A stretch of 9,614 nt of DNA from Acidobacteriota bacterium (lineage in GTDB: Bacteria > Acidobacteriota > Blastocatellia > Pyrinomonadales > Pyrinomonadaceae). The translations under genes and the position numbers were made by a program. The DNA is taken from assembly GCA_029777145.1 (NCBI GenBank), contig JAKOSS010000210.1, positions 1 through 9,614 on the forward strand, given 5' to 3'. Of the stretch, positions 1 to 6,623 are shown piece by piece; positions within the stretch are counted from its first letter, which is position 1, and each line of letters opens with the position of its first letter. The notes below the pieces were generated by a model. That model had not been told where the DNA came from and did no database searches. It was given only the letters and a program-made list of their open reading frames with translations.

Positions 1-1907
1 GCCGGAAGTTCGCGGTTGTAGAAGATCCCGTATCCGCCGCGCAGCACGGTCTTCTGGTTTCCGAAGACATCGAACGCAAATCCGACGCGCGGCCCGAAAT
101 TGTTCGTGTCCATATCGTGGATCTTTTGGCCGACCGGCGTGTACGAAAGCGTCTGAAGGTCGAAATTCTGCAGAAGCCCGTCTTTCTCGCGGCTGACGGT
201 GCTGACTTCGTAGCGCAGTCCGAGATTCAGCGAGAGACGCCGATGCGCCTTCCAGTCGTCGTTGATGAAGAACGAAACGTTTTCGTTGGCGTAGTTCAGT
301 TTCGGATTTCCCTGACGCGCGATGACGAACGGCGCGTTGTTGCCGAAGTCGCTCATCGAGAAGAACGTCAGCGTGTCCTGCGTGAACGACTGCGCCGCAC
401 GGCGGTTGAAGCGCAGGTCGCCGCCGATCTTCAGCGAATGGTTCCCGCGCACCATCGTCAGCGTGTCGAGGAACTGGTAAACGACGCCGGTCCGTTCCTG
501 ATCGAACTGCGCCGGGCCGATCGGATTGATCCGGAAGTCGACGAACAACAGGTCGAATCGCGGAAGGCTCGTATCGCCGGCGCCGACGTGCGTATAGTTG
601 TGGTTGATACCGAATCCGAATTCGTTCGATGTCGAACCGTTGAAGAAGTAATTGTGCGAGACCTTGAAGAGCTGCACGCGAAGCTTGCCGTTCGCGAGCT
701 GGGCCGACCCCACGCCGTACGGCGTATCGGTCTTCGAATCGTTGATGTTGTAGCGCGCCGAGAACTGGCTCTTGTCGCTCTGCAGCCAATCGATCTTGAA
801 CGACCCCGTGTCTTCACGGAGTTTCGCGATCCGCTGGCCGTTGTAGAATCCGAGGTCCGCACTGTAGGCGGACGTCGGCAGCGGAAGCGACGATACGACC
901 GGCGCGATCGTTGCATTCATCGAGCTGCGGAACGCGGCCGTCGGAACGAGCACGTTGAACGCCTGTCCGCGCTCCTGGCGGACGCCTTCGTAATTTCCGA
1001 AGAAGAAGACCTTGTCCTTGCTGATCGGACCGCTCAGATTCCCGCCGAATTGATTGAGGCGAAAACGCTGTTTGCCGGCAAGGGCGTCGTTTGAGTCGAG
1101 CGCTTCGTTTCGGAAGAAGTCAAAAATGCTTCCCCTGAACGCGTTCGTGCCGGACTTCGTGATCGGATTGATCACCGCGCCGAGCGCCTGTCCGTACTGC
1201 GCCGAATAGTTCTGTTCGACAACCTGTACTTCCTGGATGCTGTCCATCGAGACGCGATTGACACGCGATTCGATACGCCCGAGAACGTTTGACGTTCCGT
1301 TGACATCGACGCGGCTGGCATCGATTCCGTCAACCAAAACGCTCGTTCCACCGAACGTCGAAGGAATTCCGTTGATCGTCGTCTGAAATTGGTTCGTCGA
1401 CTGGACCGATCCGGGAACGGTCGAGAGCAACTGCGTAAAATCGCGTCCGTTGACCGGATTGTCGGCGACGCGGGCGATCCCGATCGTGTCTCCGATGGTC
1501 GACGTTTCAGTGTCCGTCGGAGTCTGGGCCGCGACCTCGACGACGGCGTTCACGCCGCCGACGCTCAGTTTGACGTTGACCCGCAAACGATCTCCGACTG
1601 AAAGCCGGACGTCGCTGATAGTCGATTCCTGAAATCCGTTCGCCTTGGCCGTCACCTTGTACAAGCCGGTCGAAAGCGACGGGATCTCGTAATAACCTTC
1701 GCCGTTCGTCGTCGCCGTCCGCGTCTCGTTCGTGCCGACGTTCATCACCGTGACCGTTGCGTTCGCCACCGCGGCGCCGTTCGAATCTTCGACCTGGCCC
1801 GTGATCGTTCCCGTGTTCGACTGGGCGAATAGTCCGAGCGCGAAGACAACGACTGCAGCGGCAAGCGACGCCGTTTGCCTGATTTTCTTGCTAATTTGAT
1901 TACTCAT
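1..1907 (-). CDS. TonB-dependent receptor with carboxypeptidase-regulatory-like domain (Oar-like), C-terminus cut by window edge
   Basis: Outer-membrane receptor expected to import a large or scarce substrate using TonB energy. I translated the minus strand from the ATG at 1907 and found 635 codons open to the left edge; the rest of the barrel lies outside. Residues about 8-29 form a signal peptide (KKIR, then a hydrophobic stretch ending LGLFA-QS). Residues about 32-115 are a carboxypeptidase-regulatory-like beta sandwich (TGTITGQVEDSNGAAV, GYYEIPSLSTGLYKV). A plug-like region follows (LVDGIDASRV near 191-200, MDSIQEVQVVEQNYSAQYG near 221-239, NPITKSGTNAFRGS near 247-260), then the barrel start with FFFGNYEG near 301-308. 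This order matches the Oar-like receptors common in Acidobacteriota. No SusD-type partner lies in the window. The gene is last of a tightly spaced set, 28 bases after the binding-protein gene. The ligand is unknown; sugar or oligosaccharide is inferred from the neighbours only. Confidence 0.93.
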   Translation of the reverse strand, partial: MSNQISKKIRQTASLAAAVVVFALGLFAQSNTGTITGQVEDSNGAAVANATVTVMNVGTNETRTATTNGEGYYEIPSLSTGLYKVTAKANGFQESTISDVRLSVGDRLRVNVKLSVGGVNAVVEVAAQTPTDTETSTIGDTIGIARVADNPVNGRDFTQLLSTVPGSVQSTNQFQTTINGIPSTFGGTSVLVDGIDASRVDVNGTSNVLGRIESRVNRVSMDSIQEVQVVEQNYSAQYGQALGAVINPITKSGTNAFRGSIFDFFRNEALDSNDALAGKQRFRLNQFGGNLSGPISKDKVFFFGNYEGVRQERGQAFNVLVPTAAFRSSMNATIAPVVSSLPLPTSAYSADLGFYNGQRIAKLREDTGSFKIDWLQSDKSQFSARYNINDSKTDTPYGVGSAQLANGKLRVQLFKVSHNYFFNGSTSNEFGFGINHNYTHVGAGDTSLPRFDLLFVDFRINPIGPAQFDQERTGVVYQFLDTLTMVRGNHSLKIGGDLRFNRRAAQSFTQDTLTFFSMSDFGNNAPFVIARQGNPKLNYANENVSFFINDDWKAHRRLSLNLGLRYEVSTVSREKDGLLQNFDLQTLSYTPVGQKIHDMDTNNFGPRVGFAFDVFGNQKTVLRGGYGIFYNRELP

Positions 1908-1913
1908 GGTAAG

Positions 1914-1918
1914 CCTCC
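1914..1918 (-). promoter_or_regulatory. Shine-Dalgarno of the TonB-dependent receptor gene
   Basis: GGAGG on the minus strand lies 6 bases before the ATG at 1907 and fixes that start. The encoded signal peptide begins right after it, which supports the choice. It sits in the 28-base gap after the preceding stop codon. Confidence 0.8.
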
Positions 1919-1935
1919 ACTTATCTCCAATTTGA

Positions 1936-2973
1936 TTAAACCTGCGTGCAGTCGGTCTTGACCGGCAGTGCCGCAACCGCGGCGAAATCCGGCGTCCAGA
2001 CCCCTTCTTTTTTCGGATAGAACCGTTCGAGCATGTCGGCGGTCATCGGAACCGTCGGAATGACGTCCCGTTCGTCGACGGCGAGACCGTTGTAAAGCTT
2101 GATCGCCGCATCGACGCACCGCAGCCCGACGTACTCCGGGAACATCGCGGCACTGACCTTCAACGCCTCGCGGCGCATCAGCCATTCCTTTTCGTGCTCG
2201 CCGGCAAGCCCGAAACCCGCGATCGTCACGGTATCCGGGTCGAATCCGGCGGCAAGGTATCCTTCGTAGGCGCCCTGTCCGGTCTCGTCGTCCATCGCGA
2301 AGATGACATCGACGTCGCCGGTTCGGGTCAACGTCTCGAGCGCGATCGCGCGGGCGATCGACGGTGTCGCCTCGCCGTTGATCGAGGCGACCACGACGGC
2401 GTCGGGCTGGACCTTGCGGACGCCGTCCGCAAATCCTTCGCTGCGCAGAAGACACGGCCTGAGCGTCGGCAGCCCGACATCGAGGATCCGGAGCGGAGCA
2501 CCGTCAGCACCGCGGACGTTCTCGCCGATCCAGACTCCGAGGTCGTAGCCGGCGTCGTAATCGCAGATCGCAACCATCGTCGCCATTCCTTCGACTGGAT
2601 TTGCTTCGATCGCGACCGGCTTTCCGGCTTCGGCGGCGAGACGCAAGATCTCTTCGAGGCCTTCGGTCGCGGCCGGCGTAAGGATCAGGGCGTCGGTCGA
2701 AGCGAGAAGTTCGCGGGCCTGCTCGATCTGGTTCGGAACGCTCAATCCCGCGTCGCGAACCACGATCTCAGCGCCGTACTGCGCCGCGCGCCGCGACAGG
2801 ACCTCGATCACGATCTGATACCAGATGTGAAAGCTGTAGTTCGTCAGATAGCCGATCTTTTTCGGCGTCCTCTCCGCCCCGACCAGCGGTACCGCCCTGA
2901 TCGCGTCGTCGAGACGCGGCGGGGGCTTGTATTCCGCTGCCGGCGGATGGTTATCGGTTGCTGTTTGACTCAT
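1936..2973 (-). CDS. Periplasmic-binding-protein-like sugar-binding protein without a signal peptide
   Basis: A 345-residue protein of the type 1 periplasmic-binding fold (Peripla_BP_4, as in ribose and xylose binding proteins). Two alpha/beta lobes are visible: KKIGYLTNYSFHIWYQ near 38-53, DALILTPAATEGLEEIL near 94-110, CDYDAGYDLGVWIGENV near 137-153, VIFAMDDETGQGAYEGYLAAG near 223-243, and GFGLAGE near 253-259. These match the first strand, the helix-capping DxxxG segment and the second-lobe ligand segments of the family. The oddity is the N-terminus. Residues 1-37 are polar and proline-rich, with no hydrophobic core, lipobox or twin arginine, so the protein should stay in the cytosol. The reading frame is open far upstream, but that stretch overlaps the dehydrogenase gene, encodes no hydrophobic segment and lacks a better start. 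No helix-turn-helix is fused to it, so it is not a LacI-type regulator, and no ABC permease or ATPase is nearby. It may buffer, sense or present the imported ligand. The fold is fairly sure; the role is unknown. Confidence 0.85.
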   Translation of the reverse strand: MSQTATDNHPPAAEYKPPPRLDDAIRAVPLVGAERTPKKIGYLTNYSFHIWYQIVIEVLSRRAAQYGAEIVVRDAGLSVPNQIEQARELLASTDALILTPAATEGLEEILRLAAEAGKPVAIEANPVEGMATMVAICDYDAGYDLGVWIGENVRGADGAPLRILDVGLPTLRPCLLRSEGFADGVRKVQPDAVVVASINGEATPSIARAIALETLTRTGDVDVIFAMDDETGQGAYEGYLAAGFDPDTVTIAGFGLAGEHEKEWLMRREALKVSAAMFPEYVGLRCVDAAIKLYNGLAVDERDVIPTVPMTADMLERFYPKKEGVWTPDFAAVAALPVKTDCTQV

Positions 2974-2977
2974 ATTT

Positions 2978-2983
2978 CTCCTT
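2978..2983 (-). promoter_or_regulatory. Shine-Dalgarno deciding the start of the binding-protein gene
   Basis: AAGGAG on the minus strand ends 4 bases before the ATG at 2973. It decides the start inside a reading frame that remains open upstream to 3477, and so supports the leaderless, apparently cytosolic form of the protein. Confidence 0.7.
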
Positions 2984-2990
2984 TTCGTTT

Positions 2991-3791
2991 TCAATCCTTG
3001 GGTTGATCCTTTGTCTTCGGAACGCCGCCGATCTGGGTCAACAATCCGCCGTCGACGGTCCAGATCGCGCCCGTCACGAACGACGAGTTCGAGTGAGCGA
3101 GGAACGCGACGACCTCGGCGATCTCCCGCGGCTTCGCGATCCGGCCGATCGGATGCATCGCATTGCACGCGTCGTAAACCGATTGCGGATCGGGATCGAG
3201 CGACGCGGCCCATTCGAGCATCGGCGTATCGACCGTTCCCGGGCAGACGCAGTTCACGCGGATGTTCTCCGCGGCGAAATCCATTGCCATCGACCGCGTC
3301 AGGCCGAGCATTCCGTGCTTGCTCACCGTGTAGGCGAGGACGTTCTGTTGACTCGCGAGCGCCTGAACGGACGAAACGTTGACGATCGTTCCGCCGCCGG
3401 CGTCGCGCAGGTGCGGGATGACGCTCCGGGCCGCGTTCCAGGCGCCCCGCAGATTCACGCCGATGACCTCGTCCCATTGCTCGTCGGAGGTCGTGACGGC
3501 GGTTCCGTAGCGCTGGATGCCGGCGCTGACGACGAGTGAATCGAGATGGCCGAACGTCTCGCGCGCCGCACTGACCGCGCGCTTCACGGCATCGGCATCG
3601 GCGACGTTGACGCGCTCAAAGATCGCCGAGCCGCCGTTCGCTTCAATTCGAGCGAGGGCCGCGTTGCCGGCGTCGGCGTCCCAATCGAGGATCGCCACCG
3701 ACGCGCCGCGTTCGGCGAGAACTTCGCATACCGCTTGACCGATCCCGAGCGCGCCGCCGGTCACGACGATCGCTTTTCCGTCAAATCTCAT
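2991..3791 (-). CDS. Short-chain dehydrogenase/reductase (SDR), probably NAD-dependent sugar or polyol dehydrogenase
   Basis: A classical SDR of 266 residues, the usual length for the family, acting in the cytosol as an NAD(P)-linked alcohol or sugar oxidoreductase. Visible motifs are the cofactor loop TGGALGIG (11-18), an acidic residue after the second strand (LDWD, Asp36) that favours NAD over NADP, VSAG (88-91, in place of the usual NNAG), Asn113 in VNLRG, Ser141 in NVSS, Tyr154 and Lys158 in YTVSK, and CPGTVDTP (183-190). The full Asn-Ser-Tyr-Lys set is therefore present and the enzyme should be active. Its ATG overlaps the symporter stop codon in an ATGA, and a GGAGG (3796-3800) lies inside the end of the symporter gene, so translational coupling is likely. 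The context suggests oxidation of a sugar brought in by the symporter, as in pathways using fucose, rhamnose or galactose dehydrogenases. The actual substrate cannot be told from motifs. Confidence 0.93.
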   Translation of the reverse strand: MRFDGKAIVVTGGALGIGQAVCEVLAERGASVAILDWDADAGNAALARIEANGGSAIFERVNVADADAVKRAVSAARETFGHLDSLVVSAGIQRYGTAVTTSDEQWDEVIGVNLRGAWNAARSVIPHLRDAGGGTIVNVSSVQALASQQNVLAYTVSKHGMLGLTRSMAMDFAAENIRVNCVCPGTVDTPMLEWAASLDPDPQSVYDACNAMHPIGRIAKPREIAEVVAFLAHSNSSFVTGAIWTVDGGLLTQIGGVPKTKDQPKD

Positions 3792-5623
3792 ATCGCCTCC
3801 GCTGTACCGTCGTTGCCATTGCCGACATCATCGGCCGGGTGCTCTTTCGGCGGCGGTAAGTGTTTGTACCAAGTGAAATAGAGAAGCACGGTGGCGACCG
3901 CGACGATCGCCAGAAGCGTGAACGCGATGGAGAGGCGATGAAGCACGAGATAGAGCATCGAGACGTACAACGCGGTGATCCCGACCAGCGCGATGCCGGT
4001 GTTCAGGAGTTCGCGCGAGAACGGCGACTGCTTCCTGAATTCGGGATCCTCGGCGAGAACCGCCTGCCGCGCCGGCTGCCAGAACCCGGCCGGTTGGACC
4101 TTGCGGTAGAAATTTTTGAGCGTCTCGACGTCGGTCGGTTCCGTGAGCACCGCGACGGCGATCGTGATGCATATCGAGGCGATCGCGATGATCGGGAACC
4201 CGACATAAAGCGGCAGCGAATCGATTACGCCCGTCTGTTCGGCGAAGACCTGCCCGAGCGACAGCGCCATCCCGCCGAAAACGCCGGCGGCGTAGCCTTG
4301 TCCGTTGAGCCGCCACCAGTACCAACGCAGCACGTTCGGCGGCAGGATCCCGGCCGCGAGCGTCCCGAAGATCCACAGGAATGCGGTATTGATCGAGGTT
4401 CCGAAGAACGAGATCATCAGCCCGACGATGATCAGCAATGCCGAAGCGATGTAACTGACCCGCACGAGCGTCTTTGCGTCCGCGTCGGGATTGATGTAGC
4501 GCTGGTAAACGTCTTTGACCAGATACGCCGCGCCGCCGTTGACGGTCGAACTGAAGGTCGCGAGAAAGCCCGAAAGCAGCGCCGCGAGCATGAATCCGAC
4601 GAGTCCGACGGGCAGCATCGAACCGATGATCAGCGGGAGCGCCGTCTCCGGATCGGCCTTCAGCTTTTCGTCGAGCATCACGTTGCCGATCCCCATGATC
4701 GCCATCACGGCGATGGCCATCGCGAAGGACCAGCGGACGGTGTGAATGACGCCCCACAAGGCGCCGAGTTTCGAGGCGTCGCGCTCGTCCTTGGCAGCCA
4801 AGAAGCGCTGGAAATCGTAAAGCTGCTCGGGTCCGCTGAGGCACAGCAGAAGTCCCTTTGCGACCCAGACCGCGACGAGCGCGCCGAACAGCGAATAGTC
4901 GGTCCCGCCGGTGACGAGCCCGCGGAAAGACTCGGGCCGGATCGACGGCATGATGTCCTGCCAGCCGGCCGGGATCTTCGAACTGAAGACCGCCGGATCG
5001 AAATGGAGATAGCCGATGATCGCGAACACGATCGCGCCGGTCGAAAGGACGATCGTCTGGACGATCTCGACGCGGACGATCCCGTGAAATCCGCCCAGAA
5101 TCACATATAGCCCGGTGACGCCGAGGATCAGCAGCGCGCAGACGTTGGGCGAGAACGGCAGAAAGATCGCGCCGAACTTGCCCATGCCGATCGCCGAGTA
5201 ACCGAGGAGCGCCGAGATCGTCAGGATCGCGAACAGCGTATACGAAAGCCGCGCGATGTCGCCGGCGCGCCCTTCGCCGAATCGGGTCTTCATCCACTCG
5301 GCGCCGGTCATCGCGTCGGACCGGCGGATCCACTTGCCCATGTAGGCGAGGTAAAACGCCGTGATCGGGAATCCCCAGAGCCAATGGACCCACATTCCTT
5401 TCAGCCCGAGCGCGATGAACGTCGAGACGATCCACATCGTCCCGGTGATGTCGAAATACGAGCTCGAACCCGACATCGCGAGCGCCCACCACGGCAACTG
5501 CCGTCCGCCGAGAAAGTACGAAGACATGCCGCGGGCCGCGCGGCGCTTCATGGCGAAACCGATGCTCATGATCACGGCGAGATAAACGACGACGATGATC
5601 TGGTCTAGAACGGATAGATTCAT
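3788..5623 (-). CDS. Sodium:solute symporter (SSS family), probable sugar transporter
   Basis: An inner-membrane secondary transporter of 611 residues that would couple sodium entry to solute uptake. About 13-14 hydrophobic segments are visible, beginning at 7-24, 45-70, 76-97 and 127-147. The N-terminus has the SSS hallmark SSYFLGGRQLPWWALAMS (34-51). The segment AALLSGFLATFSSTVNGGAAYLVKD (about 347-371) aligns with transmembrane helix 8 of vSGLT, where paired serines form the Na2 sodium site; here FSST at 357-360. GGFHGIVRVEIVQ (177-189) is also typical. A long hydrophilic stretch (about 495-540, ETLKNFYRKVQPAGFW) precedes two final helices and a charged tail, as in the longer sugar-type SSS proteins. 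The start is the ATG at 5623 with only a weak GGAAAA before it. It is preceded by a 108-base gap holding an operator-like palindrome and overlaps the dehydrogenase by 4 bases. Sugar as substrate is inferred from context. Confidence 0.93.
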   Translation of the reverse strand: MNLSVLDQIIVVVYLAVIMSIGFAMKRRAARGMSSYFLGGRQLPWWALAMSGSSSYFDITGTMWIVSTFIALGLKGMWVHWLWGFPITAFYLAYMGKWIRRSDAMTGAEWMKTRFGEGRAGDIARLSYTLFAILTISALLGYSAIGMGKFGAIFLPFSPNVCALLILGVTGLYVILGGFHGIVRVEIVQTIVLSTGAIVFAIIGYLHFDPAVFSSKIPAGWQDIMPSIRPESFRGLVTGGTDYSLFGALVAVWVAKGLLLCLSGPEQLYDFQRFLAAKDERDASKLGALWGVIHTVRWSFAMAIAVMAIMGIGNVMLDEKLKADPETALPLIIGSMLPVGLVGFMLAALLSGFLATFSSTVNGGAAYLVKDVYQRYINPDADAKTLVRVSYIASALLIIVGLMISFFGTSINTAFLWIFGTLAAGILPPNVLRWYWWRLNGQGYAAGVFGGMALSLGQVFAEQTGVIDSLPLYVGFPIIAIASICITIAVAVLTEPTDVETLKNFYRKVQPAGFWQPARQAVLAEDPEFRKQSPFSRELLNTGIALVGITALYVSMLYLVLHRLSIAFTLLAIVAVATVLLYFTWYKHLPPPKEHPADDVGNGNDGTAEAI

Positions 5624-5636
5624 GTTTTTTCCAAGA

Positions 5637-5659
5637 CTTTCTCTTTACTTATGACAAAG
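5637..5659. promoter_or_regulatory. Operator-like palindrome, copy 2 (before the symporter gene)
   Basis: On the minus strand this reads CTTTGTC-N9-GAGAAAG. The arms extend by two bases on each side (GACTTT...AAAGTC, 5635-5661) and pair at all but one position. It matches the palindrome at 6549-6571 at 18 of 23 positions, with the same 9-base spacer. It lies 13 bases before the symporter ATG and just upstream of its weak ribosome site. I see no convincing promoter in this gap, so it may act on a promoter I cannot recognise or as a roadblock to read-through from the esterase gene. Binding by the ROK protein is inferred. Confidence 0.6.
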
Positions 5660-5674
5660 TCCCTAAAGCTGCGC

Positions 5675-5688
5675 CCGATTTGAATCGG
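5675..5688. repeat. Short inverted repeat between esterase and symporter genes
   Basis: CCGATT-TG-AATCGG, a perfect 6-base inverted repeat with a 2-base centre, 43 bases downstream of the esterase stop. As RNA it could form a 5-bp stem with a tetraloop. No U-tract follows in the transcribed (minus) direction, so it is not a clear intrinsic terminator. It could be an mRNA-processing hairpin, a second regulator site or chance. Confidence 0.35.
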
Positions 5689-5731
5689 CCCGGGACATAT
5701 TCACGTTTGCTTTTATCGTTTGGCGACCTGG

Positions 5732-6511
5732 CTATCGCCCGAATGCGTGTTCAGCATGGTCCAGCAGCGACGGAAGCCGGCTTTCCCAGTAATCCCAATC
5801 GTGTCCGCCTGGAGCGGCGACAAATTCGAAACCGATGCGGCGCGATCCCAGCAGCTCGGCAAACCGCTCGTTCGCCCCGAGGAACGGATCGTCGACGCCG
5901 CAATCAAAGTAGATCCCCGGGAATGCTTCGGCCGGCGCCTCTGCGGCGATCCGAAAGACATCATTTTCGACCCGCGAACGGTTGTCGGCTCCGCCGAAAA
6001 CCGACATCACCGACGGCAGCAATTCTTCCTGACCGGGAACGTCCGCCGCGGGATGCATGCGGGTCACATCGAACGCGCCGCTCATCGATCCCGCGAACGA
6101 GAAGAGATCAGGATGTTTCATCGCGAACTTGAACGCGCCGTAACCGCCCATCGACAAGCCGGCAATCGCCCGCATCGAACGCCGTCCCCCGACGTTCCAA
6201 ACCGATTCGACATGCGGCAAAAACTCCTCGACGAACGACGTTTCGTAACACTCGGAGGGCGAGCAGACTCCGTCCGTGTACCATTTGTCGCCGCCGTCGG
6301 CGAGGACGACCGTCATCGCTCGTCCGTCAATTCGCTCCGCCAAAGTTGTCAGCTCGGTCCAGTTATCGCAATTTCCAAAGAGCCCGTGCAGTAGAAAAAG
6401 TACGGGACGATTTTCCGTTTTGCCGTCACGTGATTCCGGCTGCAGGACTCGATATGGGATATCCCGTCCTAACCGGAAACTGCTGAAGATCTCTCTAAGA
6501 ATCCGTGTCAC
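5732..6511 (-). CDS. Esterase-D/S-formylglutathione-hydrolase-like alpha/beta hydrolase
   Basis: A 259-residue alpha/beta hydrolase of the esterase D family (PF00756), which includes S-formylglutathione hydrolase, tributyrin esterase and carbohydrate esterases of the acetyl-xylan and feruloyl type. Motifs: LLHGLFGNCDNW (40-51) as oxyanion loop, the nucleophile elbow GLSMGG with Ser120, Asp207 or Asp208 in DCGVDDPFL, and His237 in GGHDWDYW, so the catalytic triad is complete. No signal peptide is visible, so it should act in the cytosol. The start is GTG at 6511: no ATG lies upstream before the in-frame stop at 6551-6553, the next in-frame ATG codes for residue 66, and no good ribosome site is seen. 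It sits between the ROK regulator and the symporter with 112- and 108-base gaps, each holding a copy of the same palindrome. A plausible job is removing acyl groups from an imported sugar. Formaldehyde detoxification is less likely, because no glutathione-linked dehydrogenase is nearby. Confidence 0.88.
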   Translation of the reverse strand: MTRILREIFSSFRLGRDIPYRVLQPESRDGKTENRPVLFLLHGLFGNCDNWTELTTLAERIDGRAMTVVLADGGDKWYTDGVCSPSECYETSFVEEFLPHVESVWNVGGRRSMRAIAGLSMGGYGAFKFAMKHPDLFSFAGSMSGAFDVTRMHPAADVPGQEELLPSVMSVFGGADNRSRVENDVFRIAAEAPAEAFPGIYFDCGVDDPFLGANERFAELLGSRRIGFEFVAAPGGHDWDYWESRLPSLLDHAEHAFGR

Positions 6512-6548
6512 GATTCGGCCGGATCCCCGATCGGGACCCTGCGGAAAA

Positions 6549-6571
6549 CTTTATCTTCGCTAAAGACAAAG
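6549..6571. promoter_or_regulatory. Operator-like palindrome, copy 1 (before the esterase gene)
   Basis: On the minus strand this reads CTTTGTC-N9-GATAAAG, an imperfect 23-bp palindrome. The same pattern with the same spacing recurs at 5637-5659. It begins 2 bases downstream of the putative -10 element of the promoter at 6574-6603 and so would cover the transcription start, the standard position for repression. Its 3' end lies 37 bases before the esterase GTG. The neighbouring ROK repressor is the obvious candidate to bind it; that is inference. Confidence 0.65.
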
Positions 6572-6573
6572 CT

Positions 6574-6603
6574 TGTTTACCATAATTTTTTTGTGAGTGT
6601 CAA
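6574..6603 (-). promoter_or_regulatory. Candidate sigma70-type promoter for the esterase gene
   Basis: A perfect -35 box TTGACA (6598-6603) is followed after an 18-base A-rich spacer by TAAACA (6574-6579), a poor -10 box with 3 of 6 consensus positions. It lies just after the ROK stop and just before the operator-like palindrome. The -35 box and position are persuasive; the -10 box is weak. Confidence 0.45.
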
Positions 6604-6605
6604 CC

Positions 6606-6623
6606 CCGACGCTCCGGAGTCGG
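6606..6623 (-). other. GC-rich stem-loop directly after the ROK stop codon
   Basis: On the minus strand CCGACTCCGGAGCGTCGG starts at the base after the TGA stop and can fold into a 5-bp stem (CCGAC/GTCGG) with an 8-base loop that itself contains the palindrome CTCCGGAG. The next bases are GGTTGACACTC, with no U-run, so a classical intrinsic terminator is not supported. It may mark the 3' end of the ROK transcript in another way. Confidence 0.3.

Noticed and set aside
117..1094. Long open frame (325 codons) on the plus strand
   Set aside because: It lies opposite the TonB-receptor coding frame and encodes a charged, arginine- and valine-rich sequence with no domain. It is a by-product of codon bias.
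2974..3477. Upstream extension of the binding-protein reading frame
   Set aside because: It overlaps the dehydrogenase gene in another frame, encodes basic low-complexity sequence and offers no signal peptide; the AAGGAG before 2973 marks the start.
3860..5110. Long open frame (416 codons) on the plus strand
   Set aside because: It is antisense to the symporter, whose membrane segments and motifs are unmistakable. The translated product is an Asp/Arg-rich string typical of shadow frames.
6521..6538. Palindromic GATC-rich stretch before the esterase GTG as a terminator or operator
   Set aside because: Only the central CCCGATCGGG is symmetric, the flanks mispair and no U-run follows.
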